From: Sulfurovaceae bacterium
GTDB lineage: Bacteria; Campylobacterota; Campylobacteria; Campylobacterales; Sulfurovaceae
DNA length: 7,979 bases
NCBI GenBank assembly: GCA_029933395.1
Contig: JAOZOG010000067.1
Coordinates: 1-7,979 of the forward strand
Reading direction: 5' to 3'
The notes under the pieces are model-generated. The model did not search any database, was not told the DNA's origin, and was given only the letters and a program-made list of their open reading frames with translations. Position numbers and translations under genes: made by a program. Shown here piece by piece: positions 1 through 5,031 of this stretch. The first letter of the stretch is position 1; every line of letters starts with the position of its first letter.

Positions 1-2173
1 CGGCATCAAAGAGCGCGCAGGAGAAGTCGAGGCGCTCCTTGATATTGGTGGAGAGGGCAGCGTTTTGAAGGACAGCGCCCATCTGCCTGGCGATGGAGAT
101 GAAAAGATTGGCGAAGATGGCGAGGTCGATGGCGTTCATCATACTGCTATCTCTGTGCATCTTCCTGTGTTGCGGTACGTCGATATAGAGATCTCCGTAG
201 TGGTCGAGTCTGGCTATGGTATCCGGTTCGATGACGATCGTGGAACTTTGGTCGATGAGGAGTGCGGGGCCGGTAATCTTGTCGTCCGCTCGAAGATTGT
301 CAAGGCGGTAGAGTGCGGCCTTTTCCCAGCCGTTCCGGGTATAGAGCTTTGTTGTTTCGACTATTTTTTTCGTACTTTTGTCCGGGGTGATTCGGGGACG
401 TTCGATCTTGTCGGTAACGAAACGGATCTGCAGCTGCAGTTCGTCGACCACAATCGGTAGGTCGAGCGTGAAGCCGAATCGATCACGATAGCTTGCCTCG
501 AAAGCATCGGCAAAAGAGCCGTTTGAGTCCGCCTGTGTCAGTATGGTAAACTCCGTTCCCCCGTAGCGCATCAGAAGTGAACGGGTGAAGCGGGCATCGG
601 GGTAGCGGGATTCGAGCCTGTCGAAATCGGTTTGCAGTTTTTTCAGCAGCGCCTCGTCCAGCGGAGCGTCGATGCTGAGGCGTTCGTTTCGAACGATATC
701 GGCCCGGCCCATTCCCCAGGCAGAGAGGATACCGGCGAAGCGGTGGATGACGACCTCTTCGATCCCCAGGTCGGCAGCGATGGCGCAGGCATGCTGTCCG
801 CCGGCGCCGCCAAAGGAGGCGAGAGTATGTTTGCCCAGGTCGTAGCCTCTGGCGATGGAGACTTCGACGATAGGTTTGGCCATCGTATCGTTGGCAACCT
901 GCAGGAAGCCGTAGGCGATCTCTTCGATGGAGAGTGCATTGACCGCGTCATGGTTGACCTCCTCGGCCAGTTCGCGGAAGGCTTCGCGGCTCGCTTCGAC
1001 ATCGAGAGGTTCGTCCTCGTTGGGCCCGAAGATCTTAGGGAAGTGTTCGGGCAGAAGGCGTCCGAGTACAGCATTGGCATCGGTGATGCTGAGGTAGCCG
1101 CCTTTTTTGTAGCAGACTGGTCCAGGGTGGGCGCCGCTGCTCTCAGGTCCGACGACGAACATCCCGTTGCGATAGAAGAGTCGTGACCCGCCACCTGCCG
1201 CGACGGTGAGGATATCGAGTTGCGGTGCGCGGATCGTGGTGCCGGCGATCTCACTCTCCTGCCGCAGCCCGAAACTGCCGTCGAAGCGCGATACATCGGT
1301 ACTCGTCCCGCCCATATCGAAACCGATCAATGCTTTGCCGCGGTAGAGTGAACTCAGCCCGACGACACCTCCTGCCGGGCCTGAGAGAATGGCGTTGCTT
1401 CCGCGAAAATCATCTGCCGGTGCGAGGCCGCCGTGAGACTGCATAAAGAGCAACTCTGTACCCTGAAGCCGATCTTGAAAGCCTGCGGAAAACCCTTCGA
1501 TATAGTGTCGGATATGGGGTGTGAGGTAGGCATCCAGGACGGTCGTGTCGCCGCGAATGACCGCCTTGACAGAGGGGCTGACTTCGTGCGAGAGACTAAC
1601 CTGGTCGAAGCCCATTTTTTGGGCCAGTTCACCGATCATCTTTTCATGTTCGGTGAACTGGTAGGCGTGGAGCAGGACGACGGCAAGTGAAGTGACCTCT
1701 TCGCTTTTTAGATTTTCGAGCTCTTTTTTGATCGCATGGATATCGGGTTTTTTCAAGATACGAAAGCCACCATCTTTCGGCAGGACGCGTTCGTCTATCT
1801 CGATGACTTTTTCATAGAGCATTTCAGGTTTACGGATATGCAGGTCGAAGAGGTCGGGGCGGTTTTGGTAGCCGATACGCAGCAGATCGTTGAAGCCCTG
1901 TGTGATCAGCAGGGCAGTGCGGGCGCCTTTCTTCTCCAGCAGGGCATTGGTCGCTACCGTCGTCCCCATCCGAATCCATTCGATCTTCTCTGTGGGTACT
2001 TTGCTGTCGACTTTGTGGCCATAGATCTGCTCCAGCAGTCGGCGTATTCCCTCCCTGGGAGCATCGTCATAGTTGTCCGGATCGACGGAGAGGAGTTTTT
2101 CGACATAGAACCGGCCCTGGTGTTCGGCGTAAATATCGGTAAAGGTGCCGCCTCTGTCGATGGAGAATTTCAT
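1..2173 (-). CDS. Fused HyuA-HyuB type 5-oxoprolinase / hydantoinase, N-terminal 724 codons (runs off left edge)
   Basis: Family role: ATP-dependent opening of a cyclic amide, 5-oxoproline to glutamate or a hydantoin analogue, in the cytoplasm. Seen: ATG at 2173 preceded by GAAGGA with a 7-base gap, then an uninterrupted frame to base 1. The first ATP/phosphate loop is D6-R-G-G-T-F-T-D13 and the second is D286-M-G-G-T-S-T-D293. Other family marks are G342-P-E-S-S-G-A-H-P-G-P-V-C-Y355 and F454-G-G-A-G-G-Q-H461. Around residue 678 the HyuA part passes without a stop into a HyuB start containing NIKERLDFSCALFDA, the hallmark of full-length eukaryote-like oxoprolinases. No ribosome site precedes the paired Met678/Met679, so I read this as a true fusion. 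The family is usually about 1,200-1,300 residues, so roughly 500 residues should lie beyond the edge. The exact substrate (oxoproline, hydantoin or other lactam) cannot be decided from sequence. It is transcribed divergently from the sirtuin gene. Confidence 0.9.
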   Translation of the reverse strand, partial: MKFSIDRGGTFTDIYAEHQGRFYVEKLLSVDPDNYDDAPREGIRRLLEQIYGHKVDSKVPTEKIEWIRMGTTVATNALLEKKGARTALLITQGFNDLLRIGYQNRPDLFDLHIRKPEMLYEKVIEIDERVLPKDGGFRILKKPDIHAIKKELENLKSEEVTSLAVVLLHAYQFTEHEKMIGELAQKMGFDQVSLSHEVSPSVKAVIRGDTTVLDAYLTPHIRHYIEGFSAGFQDRLQGTELLFMQSHGGLAPADDFRGSNAILSGPAGGVVGLSSLYRGKALIGFDMGGTSTDVSRFDGSFGLRQESEIAGTTIRAPQLDILTVAAGGGSRLFYRNGMFVVGPESSGAHPGPVCYKKGGYLSITDANAVLGRLLPEHFPKIFGPNEDEPLDVEASREAFRELAEEVNHDAVNALSIEEIAYGFLQVANDTMAKPIVEVSIARGYDLGKHTLASFGGAGGQHACAIAADLGIEEVVIHRFAGILSAWGMGRADIVRNERLSIDAPLDEALLKKLQTDFDRLESRYPDARFTRSLLMRYGGTEFTILTQADSNGSFADAFEASYRDRFGFTLDLPIVVDELQLQIRFVTDKIERPRITPDKSTKKIVETTKLYTRNGWEKAALYRLDNLRADDKITGPALLIDQSSTIVIEPDTIARLDHYGDLYIDVPQHRKMHRDSSMMNAIDLAIFANLFISIARQMGAVLQNAALSTNIKERLDFSCALFDA

Positions 2174-2180
2174 TTGCTGT

Positions 2181-2186
2181 TCCTTC
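2181..2186 (-). promoter_or_regulatory. Ribosome binding site of the oxoprolinase gene
   Basis: Read on the minus strand this is GAAGGA, 7 bases before the ATG at 2173. It supports that start, which also places the first ATP-binding loop at residues 6-13, the usual position for the family. Confidence 0.7.
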
Positions 2187-2187
2187 G

Positions 2188-2219
2188 ATCATTCGATAAA
2201 ATAGTGAATGATTTTATCG
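2188..2219. repeat. Two overlapping perfect inverted repeats in the divergent spacer (possible operator or hairpin)
   Basis: Repeat A has 9-base arms CGATAAAAT (2194-2202) and ATTTTATCG (2211-2219) around an 8-base loop. Repeat B has 7-base arms ATCATTC (2188-2194) and GAATGAT (2206-2212) around an 11-base loop. The two share bases, so as RNA only one could fold at a time. A short tandem TTCGAT (2184-2189 and 2192-2197, 8-base period) lies on the left flank. T residues follow at 2220-2224, but no rightward gene ends upstream, so a terminator is unlikely. A regulator binding site serving both divergent genes is the more natural reading, and this is inference. The arms are AT-rich, so chance symmetry is possible. 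Confidence 0.45.
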
Positions 2220-2223
2220 TTTT

Positions 2224-2229
2224 TATATT
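2224..2229 (+). promoter_or_regulatory. Possible -10 element of the sirtuin-led transcript
   Basis: TATATT lies in the AT-rich spacer 37 bases before the proposed ATG at 2266. No good -35 is seen, which is common for the housekeeping promoters of Campylobacterota. It sits just downstream of the inverted repeats, so a protein bound there could affect it. Weak prediction from base composition and position only. Confidence 0.3.
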
Positions 2230-2254
2230 GAGAAAAGCGTATCGTATGAAAATG

Positions 2255-2260
2255 AAAGGA
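2255..2260 (+). promoter_or_regulatory. Ribosome binding site favouring the ATG at 2266
   Basis: AAAGGA ends 5 bases before ATG 2266. An in-frame ATG at 2284 has only a purine-rich run directly against it, so the upstream start is preferred. The two starts differ by six residues (MEREER) that are not part of the sirtuin fold. Confidence 0.5.
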
Positions 2261-2265
2261 AACGT

Positions 2266-3027
2266 ATGGAAAGAGAAGAGAGGATGGAATCGGACTACGA
2301 GAGAGCGGCCGGGTTGATCAGGAGAGCGAAGTCCGCCGTAGCTTTTACCGGAGCTGGGATTTCGGTGGAGAGCGGTATTCCGACCTTCAGGGGTGAGAAT
2401 GGTCTCTGGAGCCGTTATGATCCTCAGGTACTCGATATCGGTTTTTTTACTGCCCATCCCGAAGAGAGTTGGCGTACGATCAAAGAGATCTTTTATGATT
2501 ATATGGGAGCGAATGCACGTCCAAATCGTGCCCACTATTTCATTGCCGAGCTTGAAAAGAAGGGTATCGTGAAAGGGGTTGTCACGCAAAATATCGACAA
2601 CCTGCATCAGGAGGCCGGCAGCCGGAATGTCATCGAGTTTCATGGTGCGGCGCAGCGTCTCGTCTGTATGGGGTGTGGTCAGGCATATGACTTTCTGGAT
2701 ATTGATCTGGCAAAGCTGCCGCCGCTCTGCCCCTCCTGCGGAGGAGTACTCAAGCCTGATTTTGTCTTCTTTGGCGAGCCGATCCCATCAGAAGCCTACG
2801 AACACTCAATTGCCCTGATGGAGGAGGCCGACCTCTGCCTCCTCGTTGGGACGACGGGCGAGATCATGCCGGCTTCACAGATACCCTATCTGGCGACGAA
2901 GGCCACTGTCATCGAAATCAATATAGAGCCCTCGAACTATACGAATCACCTCACCGATATTTTCCTGCAGGAGAGGGCGACGGTGGCAGCCGAAAGGTTG
3001 GAGCTTGCACTCCACAGAAACAATTGA
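2266..3027 (+). CDS. Sirtuin-family NAD-dependent protein deacylase (Sir2/CobB type)
   Basis: Family role: removes acetyl or other acyl groups from lysine side chains using NAD+, giving nicotinamide and O-acyl-ADP-ribose, in the cytoplasm. The 253-residue length is typical of bacterial sirtuins. Seen: NAD-binding G29-A-G-I-S33 and G37-I-P-T-F-R-G43; T107-Q-N-I-D111, contacting nicotinamide and ribose; catalytic H126 in HG; and a zinc site of two CxxC pairs, C134/C137 and C155/C158. Further along are an FGE segment and VGTTGE, the latter usually VGTSGE in this family, followed by IEINIEPS. All catalytic and zinc residues are present, so it should be active. Whether it prefers acetyl, succinyl or another acyl group cannot be told: the Ala/Tyr/Arg pattern of SIRT5-type desuccinylases was not evident on reading. 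It opens the rightward gene group, 56 bp before the aminotransferase, and has no obvious pathway link to its neighbours. Naming it cobB would be reasonable by family. Confidence 0.93.
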   Translation: MEREERMESDYERAAGLIRRAKSAVAFTGAGISVESGIPTFRGENGLWSRYDPQVLDIGFFTAHPEESWRTIKEIFYDYMGANARPNRAHYFIAELEKKGIVKGVVTQNIDNLHQEAGSRNVIEFHGAAQRLVCMGCGQAYDFLDIDLAKLPPLCPSCGGVLKPDFVFFGEPIPSEAYEHSIALMEEADLCLLVGTTGEIMPASQIPYLATKATVIEINIEPSNYTNHLTDIFLQERATVAAERLELALHRNN

Positions 3028-3054
3028 TTTACCCGCCCCAAACCAATCTTTCGT

Positions 3055-3060
3055 TACAAT
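3055..3060 (+). promoter_or_regulatory. Possible -10 element before the aminotransferase gene
   Basis: TACAAT lies in the 56-base gap after the sirtuin stop, 23 bases before the proposed GTG start. The nearest -35-like hexamer, TTGATT at 3024-3029, is 25 bases away, too far for a classical pair. If real, this would give a short leader and allow the aminotransferase and downstream genes to be transcribed independently of the sirtuin. Confidence 0.35.
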
Positions 3061-3071
3061 CGAATCAAAAA

Positions 3072-3076
3072 AGAGG
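3072..3076 (+). promoter_or_regulatory. Ribosome binding site deciding the GTG start at 3084
   Basis: AGAGG ends 7 bases before GTG 3084. The same frame is open upstream to a TTG overlapping the sirtuin stop, but that start has no comparable site and adds 20 low-complexity residues outside the aminotransferase fold. Confidence 0.6.
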
Positions 3077-3083
3077 CCAAAAA

Positions 3084-4211
3084 GTGGACTTTGAAATATA
3101 CCCGTTTGAAAAATTGAATCTCCTGCTGGAAGATATTCATCCCAGTGAGCACTATGCTCCTCTGAGCCTGACGATTGGTGAACCGCAATTCGAAACGCCG
3201 CAGTTTATTCTGGATGCGTTGGAAAAGCACGCAAAGTTGCTCAATAAATACCCCAAAACCTCCGGCGAACCGGTATTGAGAGAGGGGATTCTCACCTATC
3301 TGAAAAAGCGCTTCGGCCTGAAGCTGCATAACGACCAGATCATCCCGACTTTCGGAACACGGGAGCTGCTCTTCAACTTCCCCCAGTTTTTCTTGCAGGA
3401 TATCGACGATCCGGTGATGGCGTTCCCGAATCCCTTCTATCAGATCTACGAAGGAGCCGCCAAAGTGAGCCGGGCCGAAGTGATCCATCTCGATCTGGAT
3501 GAGGCAAATGCTTTTCTGCCCGTGATTGATGAAGAGGAATTGAAGCGCTGCGATCTGGTCATCCTCAACTCCCCTAATAATCCGACCGCTTCCGTAATGG
3601 GAATGGAGGAGATGAAACGGTGGGTCAACCTGGCGCTGAAATATGATTTTGTCCTGCTCAACGATGAGTGCTACAGTGACCTCTATCTGCAGGAGCCGAT
3701 CCCCTCACTGCTCAATGCCAGTATCGAAGCGGGAAATCCGGAGTTCAAAAACATTCTGACGATCAACTCCATCTCCAAACGCTCCAGTGCACCGGGGCTG
3801 CGCAGTGGCTTCATCGCGGGGGATTGGCAGATACTTCGCCGCTATATGACCTATCGCACCTATGTCGGCTGCGCCTCCCCGCTCCCGCTTCAGCACGCAG
3901 CGGCAGCAGCCTGGGGAGACCAGGAGCATGTCGAGACCTTCCGTCTGAAATACCAGCGCAATTTTGAGCTCGCGAGAGAGATTCTGGGTATCGAATCTCC
4001 TGAGGCGACTTTTTATATCTGGTTGAAAGTGGAGGATGAGATCGATTTTACTGTTCAGCTCTATCGTGACTACAACCTCAAAGTGCTTCCGGGATCGTTC
4101 CTGGGCAGAGAGGGGCAGGGGATCGGCTATGTGCGGCTGGCACTGGTCTACGAAGAGGAGTTGACACGCGAAGCACTTTTGAGGGTTCGCGAAGCGATGG
4201 ATCGTCAATAG
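3084..4211 (+). CDS. dapC: PLP-dependent aminotransferase, probable succinyldiaminopimelate transaminase (DapC type)
   Basis: Fold-type I, class I/II aminotransferase of 375 residues when started at GTG 3084. The likely reaction is transfer of an amino group from glutamate to N-succinyl-2-amino-6-oxopimelate, a step towards meso-diaminopimelate for lysine and cell wall. Seen: N-terminal YPFEKL typical of the DapC-like subgroup; substrate-side T-I-G-E-P; N162-S-P-N-N-P-T168, the PLP contact loop; D194-E-C-Y197, where Asp pairs with the pyridine nitrogen; S-I-S-K232, the Schiff-base lysine; and R351 in Y-V-R-L, the carboxylate-binding arginine. All catalytic positions are intact. The assignment over a general aspartate or alanine aminotransferase rests on overall resemblance to epsilonproteobacterial DapC annotations. 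No other dap gene is in view to confirm it. It is followed after 37 bases by the tRNA methyltransferase gene, suggesting cotranscription. Confidence 0.85.
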   Translation: MDFEIYPFEKLNLLLEDIHPSEHYAPLSLTIGEPQFETPQFILDALEKHAKLLNKYPKTSGEPVLREGILTYLKKRFGLKLHNDQIIPTFGTRELLFNFPQFFLQDIDDPVMAFPNPFYQIYEGAAKVSRAEVIHLDLDEANAFLPVIDEEELKRCDLVILNSPNNPTASVMGMEEMKRWVNLALKYDFVLLNDECYSDLYLQEPIPSLLNASIEAGNPEFKNILTINSISKRSSAPGLRSGFIAGDWQILRRYMTYRTYVGCASPLPLQHAAAAAWGDQEHVETFRLKYQRNFELAREILGIESPEATFYIWLKVEDEIDFTVQLYRDYNLKVLPGSFLGREGQGIGYVRLALVYEEELTREALLRVREAMDRQ

Positions 4212-4236
4212 GTAATGCCATTGAGAACAGGTGCTT

Positions 4237-4240
4237 GGAA
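4237..4240 (+). promoter_or_regulatory. Weak ribosome binding site before ATG 4249
   Basis: GGAA lies 8 bases before ATG 4249. The frame is also open to a GTG at 4231, preceded only by a weak GAG at 4223-4225. I prefer ATG 4249. The six-residue difference lies outside the conserved fold. Confidence 0.4.
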
Positions 4241-4248
4241 CAGACAGC

Positions 4249-5031
4249 ATGTATGACGAAGCATTGAGGGGTGAGAAAGCGTCTATCGTGACATCGGATG
4301 GGTCGAAGACACTCTACTCTGCCGGTTTTGGCGAAGCGTATCACTCCGAGAGAGATGGTGCGCTGCACGAATCACTGGAGAAACATGTCCGATCTGCCTT
4401 TCGTTTTGCAGGGGATCGGGAGCAGTTGACGATCCTGGATATCTGTTTTGGGCTGGGGTACAATACGCTGGCAACACTCTACCATGTACGCCAAAATCAT
4501 CTTCCTGTCAAAATACATATCCTCTCCCCGGAGCTCGATCGGGATCTGGTCGAGAGTCTCGACTCCTTTGCCTATCCGGAAGCGTTTGTCGAATTCAAGC
4601 CGATTATCAGAGAGCTGAGCCGAAATTTTCATTACGAAGATGCACAGTTCAGGATCGATATCCTCATCGGAGATGCACGCGAAACGTTGCCACAGATTAC
4701 TGAAACGTTCGATATCGTCTATCAGGACGCCTTCAGCCCGAAGTGCAATCCGCTGCTTTGGACACGAGAGTATTTTTCCCAAATTCGGAAACTGATGCGA
4801 GAGGATGGTGTCTTGACGACATATTCAGTCGCTGCGGCAGTCCGTATGGGGCTTTACGAAAATGGTTTCAATCTCTACAAAGTATCCGGAGAGGGGCTGC
4901 GTGACTGGATGCTTGCATCACCCGCTCCGCTCGAAGAGATGGAGCCGATCGATATGGTGCTCAAACAGCAGCGCAACCCGGATGCGAAGAGCCTACGGGA
5001 TGCTTCGTTCCTTTCAGGATTTATGGCGTGA
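4249..5031 (+). CDS. Stand-alone MnmC2-type tRNA U34 methyltransferase (DUF752 family)
   Basis: Rossmann-fold SAM-dependent methyltransferase of 260 residues. It resembles the methyltransferase half of MnmC, which turns 5-aminomethyl-2-thiouridine into 5-methylaminomethyl-2-thiouridine at the wobble base of some tRNAs. Seen: an N-terminal D-G-S-x-T-L-Y-S and F-G-E-x-Y-H-S block characteristic of the family; SAM motif I L-D64-I-C-F-G-L-G-Y-N-T73; and the later Y158-Q-D-A-F-S-P164 followed by N-P-L-L-W-T, the family's catalytic-side signature. The FAD-dependent oxidase half found in E. coli MnmC is absent: the protein ends at 5031 and the next gene is unrelated. Stand-alone DUF752 enzymes are known, for example in Aquifex aeolicus. 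The stop overlaps the GTG start of the next gene (GTGA, 5028-5031), so translation is probably coupled. The start could alternatively be GTG 4231. Family membership is firm; the exact tRNA product is inferred. Confidence 0.85.
   Translation: MYDEALRGEKASIVTSDGSKTLYSAGFGEAYHSERDGALHESLEKHVRSAFRFAGDREQLTILDICFGLGYNTLATLYHVRQNHLPVKIHILSPELDRDLVESLDSFAYPEAFVEFKPIIRELSRNFHYEDAQFRIDILIGDARETLPQITETFDIVYQDAFSPKCNPLLWTREYFSQIRKLMREDGVLTTYSVAAAVRMGLYENGFNLYKVSGEGLRDWMLASPAPLEEMEPIDMVLKQQRNPDAKSLRDASFLSGFMA
5016..5019 (+). promoter_or_regulatory. Ribosome binding site of the phospholipid repair fusion gene
   Basis: AGGA lies inside the end of the methyltransferase gene, 8 bases before GTG 5028. Together with the GTGA stop/start overlap it fixes this start. 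The nearby ATG at 5023 is in the methyltransferase frame and stops at once. Confidence 0.6.

Noticed and set aside
632..1186. Plus-strand open frame of 184 codons
   Set aside because: It lies antisense to the HyuA core, whose conserved loops are unbroken on the other strand. It shows no recognisable domain and no ribosome site was evident.
643..1296. Minus-strand open frame of 217 codons in another register
   Set aside because: It overlaps the oxoprolinase on the same strand in the wrong frame. Its Ser/Pro/Arg-rich composition is typical of a shadow frame.
2194..2224. Hairpin plus T-run read as a rho-independent terminator
   Set aside because: The stem is AT-rich, no rightward gene ends upstream of it, and on the minus strand it lies before, not after, the oxoprolinase gene.
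1736..2317. Plus-strand open frame of 193 codons reaching into the sirtuin gene
   Set aside because: It is antisense to the oxoprolinase N-terminus, including its ATP loop, and overlaps the sirtuin start. No domain is recognisable.
3024..3083. Upstream extension of the aminotransferase to a TTG overlapping the sirtuin stop
   Set aside because: It has no ribosome site and adds 20 residues absent from the family fold. GTG 3084 with AGAGG upstream fits better.
3705..4250. Minus-strand open frame of 181 codons
   Set aside because: It is antisense to the C-terminal half of the aminotransferase, which carries its catalytic lysine and arginine there. It looks like a shadow.
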